A DNA stretch of 64,000 nucleotides from NCBI RefSeq assembly GCF_902459685.1, contig NZ_CABPSF010000012.1, positions 44,061 to 108,060 on the forward strand. The letters are read 5' to 3'. Below are positions 35,713 through 45,474 of the stretch, in pieces (the first letter of the stretch is position 1; each line of letters starts with the position of its first letter). A program made the position numbers and the translations under genes. Source of the stretch: Pandoraea iniqua. GTDB lineage: Bacteria > Pseudomonadota > Gammaproteobacteria > Burkholderiales > Burkholderiaceae. The notes beneath the pieces were generated by a model, which was not told the origin of the DNA, did not search any database, and saw only the letters and a list, made by a program, of their open reading frames with translations.

Positions 35713-36429
35713 TTACTGCGCGAGGAACAGGAAAATCGCCGGGCGCTTGTGTAGCTCCACGGTGTTCTGCGGCCAGCCTTTCACGCGATGGGCGACGATC
35801 TGCTCGGCGTCCTGCGTCACGTCGACGGCCACGCACAGCAGCGTCGACGCGTCGCAGTTTTGCAGCAGCGCATCGAGCATGGCCTTATTGCGGTAGGGCG
35901 TCTCGATAAAAATCTGCGTCTGCTTTTCCTTGCGCGAGCGCTGTTCGAGCTCGCGCAGCCGCTTGGCGCGCTCGCCCGCATCGGTCGGCAGGTAGCCGTG
36001 AAACGCGAAACTCTGGCCGTTCAGGCCGCTGGCCATCAGGGCCAGCAGAATCGAGCTTGGGCCAACGAAGGGCACCACCCGTACGCCTTTCTCGTGGGCG
36101 CGTCGTACCAGCAGCGCGCCCGGATCGGCCACCGCCGGGCAGCCCGCTTCCGATACGAGGCCACCGTCGGCACCCGCCAGAATCGGCGCCAGCAGGGCGT
36201 CAATGGCGGCTGCCGGCGTGTTGACGTTCAACTCGCGGATCTCGATGTCCTGAATCGGCGTATTCACGCCGACCAGTTTTAGGAAGGCGCGCGTGCTCTT
36301 GGCCTGTTCGCCCACGAAGTACGTCAGGCCGGCCGTCACCGTGCGGACCTCTTCAGGCAATACGGCGGGCAAGCCGCCGCGTGTCGCGGTGCCGAGCGTG
36401 TTCGGAATCAGATACAGCGTGCCGCTCAT
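35713..36429 (-). CDS. Tetrapyrrole-methylase-family SAM-dependent methyltransferase (RsmI-like)
   Basis: A 238-residue protein of the tetrapyrrole methylase / RsmI superfamily, with LYLIPNTLG at the N terminus, SEAGCPAVADPGALLVRRAHEKG (in parts, about 112-134) and PFVGPSSILLALMASGLNGQSFAFHGYLP (about 138-165, given in the family pattern). RsmI 2'-O-methylates C1402 of 16S rRNA. This protein is a shorter paralogue with a divergent N terminus, so its substrate is uncertain. Its start overlaps the maf stop by 4 bp (ATGA), indicating a two-gene operon. Confidence 0.85.
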   Translation of the reverse strand: MSGTLYLIPNTLGTATRGGLPAVLPEEVRTVTAGLTYFVGEQAKSTRAFLKLVGVNTPIQDIEIRELNVNTPAAAIDALLAPILAGADGGLVSEAGCPAVADPGALLVRRAHEKGVRVVPFVGPSSILLALMASGLNGQSFAFHGYLPTDAGERAKRLRELEQRSRKEKQTQIFIETPYRNKAMLDALLQNCDASTLLCVAVDVTQDAEQIVAHRVKGWPQNTVELHKRPAIFLFLAQ

Positions 36430-37061
36430 GCCGTGGCTCCCGAGCCGCCTTGCTGCGGTGCGCTCTGCGGGACGATGGACACCCCCGCCTGCATCAGCAT
36501 GGTCGTGAGCGCGATCATCGGCAGGCCGATGAGGGCGGTCGGGTCGTCGTTCTCGATGGTTTCGAGCAGCATGATGCCCAGCCCCTCGGACTTGGCGCTT
36601 CCCGCGCAGTCATAAGGGGTCTCGGCGTGGAGATAGGCGGCGAGCACGTCGTCGGGCAAGTCGCGGAACTTCACCCGCGTTACCACGTCTGTGGCTTGGC
36701 TGCTGTCGTTGCGGGCATCGTGCAGGCAGAGCGCGGAGTGAAATTCCACCACCTTGCCGCGCATGTCGCGCAATTGCGCCATGGCGTTCTCGAAGTTACC
36801 GGGCTTGCCGATCTGGCGGCCTTCGAACGTGGCCACCTGATCGGAGCCGATGATGAGGGCGTCCGGGTGCAGGGCGGCGACAGCTTGGGCTTTCTCGCGC
36901 GACAGGCGCAGCGAGGTGTCGTGCGGGGTTTCGCCGGATGCCGGGGTTTCGTCGATGTTCGGAACGACGACCGTGAACGGCAGGCGCAGGCGCTCAAGCA
37001 GTTCACGGCGATAGCGCGATCCGGAGGCCAGGATCAGCGGTGGCAGGGGCTGTGCGGTCAT
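36426..37061 (-). CDS. Maf-family nucleotide pyrophosphatase (YceF-like)
   Basis: A 211-residue Maf/Ham1-like pyrophosphatase that hydrolyses unusual nucleotides, for example 7-methyl-GTP in the YceF branch. The N-terminal signature LASGSRYRRELL (about residues 11-22) and the IGSDQVATFEG and IGKPG motifs are present. Next to yceD-rpmF the YceF subtype is the usual one, which supports that specificity. It is divergent from yceD and overlaps the downstream methyltransferase gene. Confidence 0.92.
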   Translation of the reverse strand: MTAQPLPPLILASGSRYRRELLERLRLPFTVVVPNIDETPASGETPHDTSLRLSREKAQAVAALHPDALIIGSDQVATFEGRQIGKPGNFENAMAQLRDMRGKVVEFHSALCLHDARNDSSQATDVVTRVKFRDLPDDVLAAYLHAETPYDCAGSAKSEGLGIMLLETIENDDPTALIGLPMIALTTMLMQAGVSIVPQSAPQQGGSGATA

Positions 37062-37074
37062 CGGGTTTAAGTGT

Positions 37075-37103
37075 TTGACGAGAAACGAAAAACTATTTAG
37101 AAT
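37075..37103 (+). promoter_or_regulatory. Strong sigma-70-type promoter for yceD-rpmF-fab
   Basis: TTGACG (37075-37080), a 17-bp spacer and TAGAAT (37098-37103): five of six consensus bases in each element. The predicted start site is near 37110, giving a leader of about 130 nt before yceD. Confidence 0.75.
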
Positions 37104-37237
37104 TCACGGCTTTTGCAATCTGGCGCTCGGTCCCGCCAGTCTGCGCGATCAGGGTTCGAACGCCGGAAAACGGCGTCGGATCAAGGCGCTGCGAGGGCAA
37201 GGGACGTTGAAAAGCAGTCAGATGCGCCAAGGCAAGG

Positions 37238-37840
37238 ATGAGCGTGATGAACGAATATATCGTCGATCTGTTCGAATTCGCGCGTACCGGCCGGGTGGCG
37301 GAAGGTGACGTGCAACTTGCGGCATTGCCGCGCATGGTAACCGAAGTGCCTCCTGAAGTCTCGGAGGCCGCCCGTGCGAAAGGCGTGTTCCACTGGCGCG
37401 CCGAAGGCAGCGAAAAACAGGTGTTGCGTGCGGATGGTAAGCCCACTGTTGCGCAGTTTCTGACGCTGTCGGTCGAAGGCCCGATGTGGCTGGAGTGCCA
37501 ACGCTGCCTGACGCCGTATCAGGAGCCGCTGGACTCGGAGACGACGTTCGAAATCGTGCGCGACGATGCGGCTGCCGAAGCCCGTCCGCTCGATGAAGAC
37601 GAACTCGAGGCGCTGGTTGGCTCGAAGCATTTCGATCTGCGCGAGCTGGTCGAGGAAGAATTGTTGTTGGCTTTGCCGATTGTGCCCAAACACGAGGTTT
37701 GTCCGAGTGTGCACGACGCGCTGGCCACGGGCAGCGACGGGTTAGCCGAACCGGAACCCGAGCCCGAAGAAGAGGATAAGCCGTCTCCGTTCGCGGCGCT
37801 GGCAGCGCTCAAGCGCTCGCCGGACAAGGACGGAAAGTAA
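37238..37840 (+). CDS. yceD: YceD/DUF177-family protein
   Basis: A 200-residue DUF177 protein. The conserved core holds the paired cysteines in ECQRCLTP (about 86-93), which may bind metal, and a C-terminal acidic tail follows. Homologues are encoded directly before rpmF and are implicated in 23S rRNA accumulation in plants and bacteria. The ATG at 37238 is used; the ATG at 37247 has better ribosome-binding spacing and may be the true start. It begins the long co-directional lipid-synthesis block. Confidence 0.9.
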   Translation: MSVMNEYIVDLFEFARTGRVAEGDVQLAALPRMVTEVPPEVSEAARAKGVFHWRAEGSEKQVLRADGKPTVAQFLTLSVEGPMWLECQRCLTPYQEPLDSETTFEIVRDDAAAEARPLDEDELEALVGSKHFDLRELVEEELLLALPIVPKHEVCPSVHDALATGSDGLAEPEPEPEEEDKPSPFAALAALKRSPDKDGK

Positions 37841-37935
37841 AGTGCGGCCGGGTTTCCGGCTCACCAAAGTACAAGTTTGCGTTAGTCGCACAGGTCGGGC
37901 CGACAGGCCGACACCGTAGGGCGGCGCTCGAACTG

Positions 37936-37944
37936 TGTTAAAAT
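37936..37944 (+). promoter_or_regulatory. Extended -10 promoter element before rpmF
   Basis: TGTTAAAAT fits the extended -10 form (TGn plus TAAAAT), 24 nt before the rpmF start codon. No -35 match is apparent. The same 9-mer precedes acpP. Confidence 0.5.
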
Positions 37945-37968
37945 TTCGCGATATTTTGAGGAGTTATC

Positions 37969-38148
37969 ATGGCCGTTCAACAGAACAAGAAGTCGCCGTC
38001 GAAGCGCGGCATGCACCGTTCGCACGATTTCCTGACCGCACCGTCGACCGCCGTCGAACCGACGTCGGGTGAGACGCACCTGCGTCACCACATTTCGCCG
38101 AACGGTTTCTACCGTGGTCGTAAGGTCATCAAGACCAAGAACGACTAA
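37969..38148 (+). CDS. rpmF: 50S ribosomal protein L32
   Basis: A 59-residue L32. It opens with [20 protein letters not shown] and ends with [14 protein letters not shown], a near-perfect family match. It is the zinc-independent form, with no cysteines. A GAGGAG ribosome-binding site at 37958-37963 lies 5 nt before the ATG. It sits between yceD and plsX, as in most proteobacteria. A terminator-like hairpin separates it from plsX. Confidence 0.98.
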   Translation: MAVQQNKKSPSKRGMHRSHDFLTAPSTAVEPTSGETHLRHHISPNGFYRGRKVIKTKND

Positions 38149-38207
38149 TTCGGCCCGACAGACGACACGCGCCCATCATGGCGCTGTTTGATCGTCCGAT
38201 GTGGCAA

Positions 38208-38235
38208 AAGCGGCACTTATCCTGCCGCTTTTTTT
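38208..38235 (+). terminator. Terminator or attenuator between rpmF and plsX
   Basis: AAGCGGCA and TGCCGCTT form an 8-bp stem with a 7-nt loop, followed by a run of T. It would let rpmF be expressed above plsX, with read-through supplying the fab genes. Confidence 0.8.
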
Positions 38236-38266
38236 GTTACCTGTACCGCAAGCCAATCACGTCGAC

Positions 38267-39319
38267 ATGACAGTCACCCTGACGATCGATTGTATGGGCG
38301 GTGACCATGGCCCATCGGTGACGGTGCCGGCCGCGGTTCACTTCGTACAATCCACCGACGATGTCGAGCTCGTGCTGGTCGGGCAGCAGGACGCCATCAA
38401 CGCGCAGCTCGCAAAGTTGCGCGTGACGGATCACCCGCGCCTGTCCGTCGTCAATGCGACCGAAGTCGTCGCTATGGACGACTCGGTCGAGACCGCGCTT
38501 CGCAAGAAGAAAGACTCTTCGATGCGCGTGGCGTTGAATCTGGTCAAGGAAGCGCGCGCGCAGGCTTGCGTGTCCGCCGGGAATACCGGTGCGCTGATGG
38601 CCGTTTCGCGCTACGTGCTCAAGACGTTGCCGGGTATCGAGCGTCCCGCCATTGCCACGGTGCTGCCCAATCAGAAGGGCGGCTACACCACGATGCTCGA
38701 TTTGGGCGCCAACGTGGACTGCGAGCCGACCCACCTGCTGCAATTCGCCGAAATGGGCCACGCGCTCGTCGCGGCGGTCGATGGCAAGGACCATCCGTCG
38801 ATTGGTCTGCTCAACATCGGCGAAGAAGTTATCAAGGGCAACGACGTCATCAAGCAGGCAGGCGAGCTGTTGCGCGCCTCCACGCTGAACTTCTACGGCA
38901 ACGTGGAAGGCAACGACATCTATCGCGGCACCACCGACATCGTGGTCTGCGACGGTTTCGTCGGTAACGTCGCGCTCAAGACCTCCGAAGGCCTGGCGCA
39001 AATGCTCGGCGACATGATCAGAGAGGAATTCACCCGTACGTGGTGGGCCAAAGTGATCGCTGTCGTCGCGCTGCCGATTCTCACCCGCTTCAAGAACCGC
39101 GTCGATCACCGTCGTTATAACGGTGCGGCGTTGCTCGGGTTGCGTGCACTTGTCATCAAGAGCCACGGCTCGGCCGACGCCTACTCGTTTGAATGGGCTA
39201 TCAAACGCGGCTATGATGCAGTTCGCAATGGTGTGCTCGACCGCTTGTCGCACGCCATGCAGGAGAATCAATCCAAGCTCCAGGACAACAAGCCGGCGAG
39301 CGCCATTCCGGCGCTTTGA
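38267..39319 (+). CDS. plsX: Phosphate acyltransferase PlsX
   Basis: A 350-residue peripheral membrane enzyme that makes acyl-phosphate from acyl-ACP for phospholipid synthesis. The N terminus [16 protein letters not shown] segment (about residues 6-16), SAGNTGALM (about 100-108), and NIGEE and DGFVGN motifs match PlsX. The ATG at 38267 is chosen; the upstream in-frame stretch encodes the terminator hairpin. It stands first of the fatty-acid genes proper, 43 bp before fabH. Confidence 0.96.
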   Translation: MTVTLTIDCMGGDHGPSVTVPAAVHFVQSTDDVELVLVGQQDAINAQLAKLRVTDHPRLSVVNATEVVAMDDSVETALRKKKDSSMRVALNLVKEARAQACVSAGNTGALMAVSRYVLKTLPGIERPAIATVLPNQKGGYTTMLDLGANVDCEPTHLLQFAEMGHALVAAVDGKDHPSIGLLNIGEEVIKGNDVIKQAGELLRASTLNFYGNVEGNDIYRGTTDIVVCDGFVGNVALKTSEGLAQMLGDMIREEFTRTWWAKVIAVVALPILTRFKNRVDHRRYNGAALLGLRALVIKSHGSADAYSFEWAIKRGYDAVRNGVLDRLSHAMQENQSKLQDNKPASAIPAL

Positions 39320-39362
39320 TGCCGGCCCGCCCTGGCGCTCCAACCGATCAACCGATCTCAAG

Positions 39363-40352
39363 ATGACCCAGTCCGCGATTCATTCCCGTGTCATCGGTAC
39401 CGGCAGCTACCTGCCGGCACGACGCGTGACCAACCAGCAGTTGGCTGACGAGCTTGCCACGCGCGGCATCGAGACGAGCGACGAGTGGATCGTCGCGCGC
39501 ACCGGTATCAAGGCCCGGCATTTCGCGGCGCCTGATCAGAGCAGCAGCGACATGGCCACCGAGGCCGCGAAGCGTGCGCTCGAGATGGCCGGACTCGACG
39601 CCAACCAGCTCGACCTGATCATCGTTGCCACCTCCACGCCCGACTTCGTGTTCCCGAGCACGGCCTGCCTCGTGCAGAACAAACTCGGCATCACCAACGG
39701 GTGTGCGGCGTTCGACGTGCAGGCTGTGTGCTCGGGTTTCGCTTACGCGATGGCCACGGCGCATAACTTCATCCGCGCCGGCGCCCACCGCAATGTGCTG
39801 GTGATCGGTGCCGAGACGTTCTCGCGGATTCTCGATTTCAACGATCGCACCACCTGCGTGCTGTTCGGCGACGGTGCCGGCGCGGTTGTGCTGCAAGCCT
39901 CCGACGAGCCGGGCATTCTGTCGAGCGCACTGCACGCCGACGGCAGCCACTCGAACATTCTGTGCGTGCCGGGCAATGTGAATGCCGGCGCGGTGCAGGG
40001 TGAGGCGTTCCTCTATATGGATGGCCAGGCGGTGTTCAAGCTGGCCGTCAAGGTGCTGGAGAAAGTGGCCCACGAGGCCCTGGAGAAGGCCGGACTGGAG
40101 CAGTCGGCGATCGACTGGCTGATTCCGCATCAGGCCAACCTGCGCATCATGACGAGCACGGCCCGCAAGCTGGGTCTGCCCGAAGACAAAATGGTCGTCA
40201 CCGTCGACCAGCATGGCAATACCTCGGCTGCCTCGATTCCGCTCGCGCTTGACGTGGCGGTTCGCGACGGCCGCATCAAGCCCGGCCAGAACGTCATGAT
40301 CGAAGGCGTTGGCGGCGGCTTTACCTGGGGCGCGGTGCTGTTCCGCATGTAA
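39363..40352 (+). CDS. fabH: 3-oxoacyl-ACP synthase III FabH
   Basis: A 329-residue condensing enzyme that starts fatty-acid chains from acetyl-CoA and malonyl-ACP. The catalytic Cys lies in AVCSGF (Cys123), the His in IPHQAN and the Asn in HGNTSAAS. The length is normal. It follows plsX and precedes fabD in the conserved cluster. Confidence 0.97.
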   Translation: MTQSAIHSRVIGTGSYLPARRVTNQQLADELATRGIETSDEWIVARTGIKARHFAAPDQSSSDMATEAAKRALEMAGLDANQLDLIIVATSTPDFVFPSTACLVQNKLGITNGCAAFDVQAVCSGFAYAMATAHNFIRAGAHRNVLVIGAETFSRILDFNDRTTCVLFGDGAGAVVLQASDEPGILSSALHADGSHSNILCVPGNVNAGAVQGEAFLYMDGQAVFKLAVKVLEKVAHEALEKAGLEQSAIDWLIPHQANLRIMTSTARKLGLPEDKMVVTVDQHGNTSAASIPLALDVAVRDGRIKPGQNVMIEGVGGGFTWGAVLFRM

Positions 40353-40497
40353 AAGCCCTCCGGCGCAGCGGTGTCGTGCGCGTGTCGGGCATTCCGCAGA
40401 GGAGTGCCGGCCATGCACCGATGCCGCCTCGCGCGTCACGACGACGCGCGACAATGCGCCGCGTCGTTTCCTGAATCTGACTGCAAACCCAAGCGCT

Positions 40498-41427
40498 ATG
40501 ACATTCGCTTTCGTTTTCCCGGGACAAGGATCCCAATCGGTGGGCATGCTGGACGCCTTCGGTGACAACACCGTCGTGCGCGAGACGCTCGCCGAAGCTT
40601 CGGATGCCCTCGGGCAGGATATGGCCAAGCTGATTGCCGCTGGCCCCGCCGAAGATCTGAACCTCACCACCAATACCCAGCCGGTGATGCTCACCGCCGC
40701 CTACGCGATGTACCGCGCGTGGCTGGCCGAGGGCGGCGCCGTGCCGGCGTTCGTGGCTGGTCACAGCCTTGGCGAGTACACCGCCTTGGTGGCTGCCGGC
40801 GTGATCGCCTTCAAGGATGCCGTGCCGCTCGTGCGTTTCCGCGCGCAAGCCATGCAGGAAGCCGTGCCGGTCGGTCAGGGCGGCATGGCCGCGATTCTCG
40901 GTCTGGACGACGACACCGTGCGCAACGTCTGCGCCGAAGCGTCGGCGGCCGGCGTGGTCGAGGCGGTCAATTTCAACGCCCCGGCGCAAGTGGTGATCGC
41001 GGGTGCCAAGGCGGGCGTCGAAAAGGCGTGCGAACTGGCCAAAGCCGCGGGCGCCAAGCGTGCGCTGGTGCTGCCGGTGTCGGCGCCGTTCCACTCGTCG
41101 TTGCTCAAGCCGGCGTCGGATCGCCTGCGCGAGTATCTGGCGGGCGTGACGTTCAACGCACCGCAAATCCCGCTCGTCAATAACGTGGATGTCGCGGTCG
41201 AAACCGACGTCGCCCGTATCAAAGACGCGCTGGTCCGTCAGGCCGCTGCCCCGGTGCGCTGGGTCGAGTCGGTCAAGTGGCTCGCGGGCCAAGGCGTGAC
41301 GCAAGTGGTCGAGTGCGGTCCGGGCAAGGTGCTCACCGGTCTGACCAAGCGTATCGACGGCAACCTCACGGGGCTGGCGATCACCGACCCGGCATCGCTC
41401 GCCGACGTGCGCGGCCAGCTCTCGTAA
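40498..41427 (+). CDS. fabD: Malonyl-CoA:ACP transacylase FabD
   Basis: A 309-residue enzyme that moves malonyl groups from CoA to acyl carrier protein. The nucleophile motif GHSLGE is at about 88-93 (Ser90), the N-terminal FPGQGSQ is intact and the SAPFHSSLL segment holds the second active-site His. A 145-bp gap separates it from fabH; the frame runs through that gap, but the ATG at 40498 matches the family. Confidence 0.97.
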   Translation: MTFAFVFPGQGSQSVGMLDAFGDNTVVRETLAEASDALGQDMAKLIAAGPAEDLNLTTNTQPVMLTAAYAMYRAWLAEGGAVPAFVAGHSLGEYTALVAAGVIAFKDAVPLVRFRAQAMQEAVPVGQGGMAAILGLDDDTVRNVCAEASAAGVVEAVNFNAPAQVVIAGAKAGVEKACELAKAAGAKRALVLPVSAPFHSSLLKPASDRLREYLAGVTFNAPQIPLVNNVDVAVETDVARIKDALVRQAAAPVRWVESVKWLAGQGVTQVVECGPGKVLTGLTKRIDGNLTGLAITDPASLADVRGQLS

Positions 41428-41462
41428 GCAATCGGCAAAGAACAGGCAAAGGTATTCCTCTC

Positions 41463-42212
41463 ATGAGCAAGCAACTCGACAATCATGTGGCGCTGGTGAC
41501 GGGTGCCTCGCGCGGCATCGGCCGTGCCATCGCACTCGAACTGGCCCGTCAGGGCGCCACCGTCGTCGGCACCGCCACGAGCGAAGCGGGCGCGAAGGGC
41601 ATTGACGCATATTTCGCCGAAGCCGGTATTTCGGGAAAAGGCATCGTTCTGAACGTAACCGACGCTGAAGGCGTGGCCGCAGCGCTCGACGGCATTCTCA
41701 AGCAATACGGAAAGCTCGACATCCTCGTCAACAATGCCGGCATCACGCGCGATAACCTCGCGATGCGCATGAAGGACGACGAGTGGGACGACGTCATCGA
41801 CACGAACCTGAAGGCGATCTTCCGTCTGTCGCGTGCCGTGATCAAGCCGATGATGAAGGCCCGCAACGGCCGCATCATCAACGTGACCTCGGTGGTCGGC
41901 TCGGCCGGCAACCCGGGGCAGGCCAACTACGCGGCCGCCAAGGCGGGTGTGGCAGGGATGTCCCGTTCGTTGGCCGCCGAGATCGGCAGCCGAAACATCA
42001 CGGTCAATTGTGTGGCACCGGGTTTCATCGATACCGACATGACCAAGGCGTTGGGCGAAGCCCAGCACGAAGCGCTGAAGGCGCGAATTCCGTTGGGCCG
42101 TCTGGGCGCGCCGGAAGATATCGCGAATGCCGTAGCGTTCCTCGCGTCGCCGCAGGCCGGTTACATCACCGGCACCACGCTGCACGTGAACGGCGGCATG
42201 TTTATGAATTAA
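41463..42212 (+). CDS. fabG: 3-oxoacyl-ACP reductase FabG
   Basis: A 249-residue NADPH-dependent short-chain dehydrogenase that carries out the first reduction in fatty-acid elongation. It has the TGASRGIG cofactor motif (residues about 13-20), NNAG, the catalytic Ser in NVTSVVGS, and the Tyr-x3-Lys pair in NYAAAKAG. It is 35 bp downstream of fabD in the same cluster. Confidence 0.97.
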   Translation: MSKQLDNHVALVTGASRGIGRAIALELARQGATVVGTATSEAGAKGIDAYFAEAGISGKGIVLNVTDAEGVAAALDGILKQYGKLDILVNNAGITRDNLAMRMKDDEWDDVIDTNLKAIFRLSRAVIKPMMKARNGRIINVTSVVGSAGNPGQANYAAAKAGVAGMSRSLAAEIGSRNITVNCVAPGFIDTDMTKALGEAQHEALKARIPLGRLGAPEDIANAVAFLASPQAGYITGTTLHVNGGMFMN

Positions 42213-42285
42213 CGACAGGTCGCGTAAATAACGGTGGAATTACGTGATTTTGCGCGACATTGAACATTATTTGGCGCGTGCTAAC

Positions 42286-42309
42286 TTTGCTTGGCAAACC
42301 TGTTAAAAT
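42286..42309 (+). promoter_or_regulatory. acpP promoter region: inverted repeat and extended -10
   Basis: TGTTAAAAT (42301-42309) is an extended -10 element, 39 nt before the acpP start. Just upstream TTTGC-TTG-GCAAA (42286-42298) forms a small inverted repeat where a -35 would be expected, and so may bind a regulator. Confidence 0.5.
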
Positions 42310-42347
42310 GCGCGCACTTGTCTGAACTAACTACCCCGGAGGGTTGC

Positions 42348-42587
42348 ATGGAAAACATTGAACAACGCGTCAAGAAGATCGTCGCGGAACAACTTGGCGT
42401 TGCCGAAGCAGACATCAAGAACGAATCGAGCTTTGTGAATGACCTGGGTGCCGACTCGCTCGATACGGTTGAGCTGGTGATGGCCCTGGAAGAAGAGTTC
42501 GGCATGGAAATCCCGGACGAAGAAGCTGAAAAGATCACCACCGTGCAGCAAGCGATCGATTACGCGAGCGCGCACGTCAAGGCCTAA
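42348..42587 (+). CDS. acpP: Acyl carrier protein AcpP
   Basis: A 79-residue acidic carrier protein for fatty-acid synthesis. The phosphopantetheine attachment Ser37 lies in [16 protein letters not shown] site lies about 6 nt before the ATG. It is between fabG and fabF with its own promoter-like element, consistent with very high expression. The modifying enzyme AcpS is encoded 13 kb downstream in the same block. Confidence 0.98.
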   Translation: MENIEQRVKKIVAEQLGVAEADIKNESSFVNDLGADSLDTVELVMALEEEFGMEIPDEEAEKITTVQQAIDYASAHVKA

Positions 42588-42733
42588 ACGGGGCCTACGG
42601 ATCGCCTGGCCGGCCGGAGCGCCGACCGGTTCCCGGCGCCAGGGATGCCTGTCAGCCGCAGGGAGCACGGGGTCGGACCCTGTCGCCTCTGTGGCTTTTG
42701 TTTTGTATGACCCAGCAGAAGAAGGGGAGTATC

Positions 42734-43972
42734 GTGAGTCGTCGTCGCGTCGTCATTACTGGTCTGGGCCTGATCTCGCCGGTCGGCAATACTGTTGCCG
42801 AAGGTTGGGATAATCTGGTCGCCGGCCGCTCGGGCATCGCCAACATCACGAAGTTCGATTCGACCAACCATCGGGTGCACTTCGCGGGCGAAGTCAAGAA
42901 CTTCGAGACCGAGAAGTACATTTCCGCGAAGGAAGCCCGCCGTATGGATACGTTTATCCATTACGGGCTTGCTGCCGGCATTCAAGCGTTCGAAGACAGC
43001 GGCCTCGCAGTGACCGAAGCCAATGCCGAGCGTATTGGTGTGCTGGTCGGTTCGGGCATCGGCGGTCTGCCGATGATCGAGGACACCGATAAGTCGCTTA
43101 TCGAGGGCGGTCCGCGCAAGATCTCCCCGTTCTTCGTGCCGGGCTCGATCATCAACATGATCTCGGGTCACCTGTCGATCAAGTTCGGCCTGAAGGGCCC
43201 GAACCTTGCCATCGTCACGGCCTGCACGACGGGTCTTCACTGTATTGGTCAAGCCGCGCGCATGATCCAGTACGGCGATGCAGACGCCGTGCTCGCCGGG
43301 GGTGCCGAGTCGACCGTTTCGCCGTTGGGCATCGGTGGCTTTGCCGCCATGAAGGCCCTGTCGGAGCGCAACGATGATCCGGCGACGGCGAGCCGTCCGT
43401 GGGATCGCGATCGCGACGGCTTCGTGCTGGGTGAAGGCGCCGGCGTGATGATGGTCGAAGAGTACGAGCACGCCAAGGCGCGCGGCGCGAAGATCTACGC
43501 CGAGCTGACTGGCTTCGGCATGAGCGCCGACGCGTACCACATGACCGCACCGTGCGAAGACGGCGACGGCGCCCTGCGTTCGATGAAGAATGCGTTGCGC
43601 GACGCCGGTATCAACGCCGACGCGGTGAACTACGTCAACGCACACGGCACGTCGACGCCGCTGGGCGATATCGCCGAAACGGTCGCTGTGAAGCGCCTGA
43701 TGGGCGATGCCGCCAAGCAAGTCGTGGTGAATTCGACCAAATCGATGACCGGTCACCTTTTGGGTGGCGCCGGTGGTCTGGAGTCGGTGTTTACCGTGTT
43801 GGCTGTGCATCATCAAAAGTCGCCGCCGACGATCAATATCTTCAATCAGGACCCCGCTTGCGATCTGGATTACTGCGCAAACGTGGCCCGAGACATGAAA
43901 ATTGATGTCGCATTGAAGAACTCTTTCGGTTTTGGCGGGACTAACGGCACGCTGGTCTTCCAGCGAGTCTAA
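42734..43972 (+). CDS. fabF: 3-oxoacyl-ACP synthase II FabF
   Basis: A 412-residue condensing enzyme for chain elongation. It has RRVVITGLG at the start, the catalytic Cys in TACTTGLHC, and the two active-site His residues in [11 protein letters not shown] and [12 protein letters not shown]. The GTG at 42734 with AGGGGA upstream is the probable start. It closes the fab cluster, with rpoE 165 bp downstream. Confidence 0.97.
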   Translation: MSRRRVVITGLGLISPVGNTVAEGWDNLVAGRSGIANITKFDSTNHRVHFAGEVKNFETEKYISAKEARRMDTFIHYGLAAGIQAFEDSGLAVTEANAERIGVLVGSGIGGLPMIEDTDKSLIEGGPRKISPFFVPGSIINMISGHLSIKFGLKGPNLAIVTACTTGLHCIGQAARMIQYGDADAVLAGGAESTVSPLGIGGFAAMKALSERNDDPATASRPWDRDRDGFVLGEGAGVMMVEEYEHAKARGAKIYAELTGFGMSADAYHMTAPCEDGDGALRSMKNALRDAGINADAVNYVNAHGTSTPLGDIAETVAVKRLMGDAAKQVVVNSTKSMTGHLLGGAGGLESVFTVLAVHHQKSPPTINIFNQDPACDLDYCANVARDMKIDVALKNSFGFGGTNGTLVFQRV

Positions 43973-44137
43973 GTTCGCGGGACGCCGCGCAGGCGTCCCG
44001 TTCCGCTACCCACGCGCCGGTGAGTGTGCCCGGGCGTGCGGCGTACAAGACATATCCAGCTGTGGCGGCAGGTGCCGCCATGGTGCAATCAGATCCGACC
44101 GGATCTGGCAGCCAGAGAAAAAACGGATCCATATCAG

Positions 44138-44737
44138 GTGAGTGAACGAGAAATCGACCAGGCGCTTGTCGAGCGCGTGCAAAAAGGCGACAAAGCCGCC
44201 TTCGAGCTGCTGGTCGCGAAATATCACCGCAAGATCATCCGCCTCGTATCGCGGCTCGTGCGCGATCACGCCGAAGTCGAGGATGTGACGCAGGAGGCCT
44301 TTATCAAGGCCTACCGTGCCTTGCCGCAGTTTCGTGGCGAGTCGGCGTTCTATACCTGGCTGTATCGTATTGCTGTCAACACGGCGAAGAACCACCTGGC
44401 CACGCAGGGGCGCCGTGCACCGACTTCGACTGAAGCAAACGCTGAAGAAGCGGAAACTTTTGCCGAGGCCGATCAACTAAGGGATATCAACACGCCTGAG
44501 TCGATGCTGATGAGCAAGCAGATTGCTCAAACGGTCAACACGGCGATGGAGGCTTTGCCCGATGAACTTCGAACGGCAATTACCCTGCGAGAAATCGAGG
44601 GTTTGAGCTACGAAGAGATCGCCGAAGCCATGGGGTGCCCGATCGGAACGGTCCGTTCGCGAATTTTCCGGGCGCGTGAAGCGATTGCCAGCCGGCTCAG
44701 GCCGCTGCTGGACACGCCTGACGGTAAGCGCTGGTGA
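44138..44737 (+). CDS. rpoE: RNA polymerase sigma factor RpoE (AlgU-type)
   Basis: A 199-residue ECF sigma factor that directs the envelope-stress response. Region 2 carries DQALVERVQKGDKAAFELLV and the EDVTQEAFIKAYRAL segment. Region 4 has LPDELRTAITLREIEGLSYEEIAEAMGCPIGTVRSRIFRAR, quoted in parts. A GTG at 44138 gives the standard length. It overlaps mucA by 4 bp (GTGA). It is first of rpoE-mucA-mucB-mucD, so activity is presumably controlled by the encoded anti-sigma and sensor proteins. Confidence 0.96.
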   Translation: MSEREIDQALVERVQKGDKAAFELLVAKYHRKIIRLVSRLVRDHAEVEDVTQEAFIKAYRALPQFRGESAFYTWLYRIAVNTAKNHLATQGRRAPTSTEANAEEAETFAEADQLRDINTPESMLMSKQIAQTVNTAMEALPDELRTAITLREIEGLSYEEIAEAMGCPIGTVRSRIFRAREAIASRLRPLLDTPDGKRW

Positions 44738-45474
44738 GCGCGCCGCCGGGGAAGTTATTTTCGTTGGGGGATATCATGGGATCAGCGACGGTGCAAACGC
44801 AGCGGGGGCTGCAAGCCGAGCGGATTTCCGCGTTGGTTGACGGGGAATTCGATGCGGACGAGTTGGCAGCCCTGCTGGATGAGGCTGACACTTCGGGCCG
44901 GCCTCTGTGGGACGACTACCACCTGATCGGGGACGCACTGCGTTCCGATGAATTGGCACTACCGCGTTCGGAATCGGCCTTCATGGCCTCGTTCGCCGCA
45001 CGCCTCGAAGCCGAGCCGCATCTGCTCGCACCGGCCGCACTGGCCGATGTTCAGGCGAGCACCGCGCAAGCGGCACGCAATGCCGGCTCGCGCATTACCC
45101 GTATCAATCCGTTCCTGCGTGTGCGTCGCGTTCTGCCGACGGCCGCTGCCGCTGCGGCGGTCGCTGCGCTGTCGTGGGTCGTAGTGCCGCGCTTACAGGA
45201 TCACCCGGCCGGCGGTGCACAACCGCAGGTGCTGGCACAGACGGCGGCGCCGTCGGCTGCCACCGGTGGTGCGAACCTGACCCGTGTGACGCTCACGCAG
45301 CAGCCGCAAGCGGCTGTGGCCGCGGCCGCCAACGGTGCGGGTCCGAACGATCTGATCGTGCTGCGCGATGCGCGCCTGGACCAGTACCTGGCCGCGCATC
45401 AGCAATACGCTCCGGCGCCGATCGGCCAGAGCGTGTCTCCTTATATGCGAGCCTCGGCGCAAGCGGATGAATAA
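44734..45474 (+). CDS. mucA: Anti-sigma factor RseA/MucA
   Basis: A 246-residue anti-sigma-E factor. The N-terminal RseA domain holds ERISALVDGEFDADELAALL (about residues 28-47) and WDDYHLIGDALRSDELA. A single membrane segment (about 130-150, ALSWVVVPRL end) is followed by a periplasmic Gln/Ala-rich tail, the part cut by site-1 protease and bound by MucB. The GTG start overlaps the rpoE stop, so stoichiometric coupling is likely. Confidence 0.92.
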   Translation: MSAPPGKLFSLGDIMGSATVQTQRGLQAERISALVDGEFDADELAALLDEADTSGRPLWDDYHLIGDALRSDELALPRSESAFMASFAARLEAEPHLLAPAALADVQASTAQAARNAGSRITRINPFLRVRRVLPTAAAAAAVAALSWVVVPRLQDHPAGGAQPQVLAQTAAPSAATGGANLTRVTLTQQPQAAVAAAANGAGPNDLIVLRDARLDQYLAAHQQYAPAPIGQSVSPYMRASAQADE

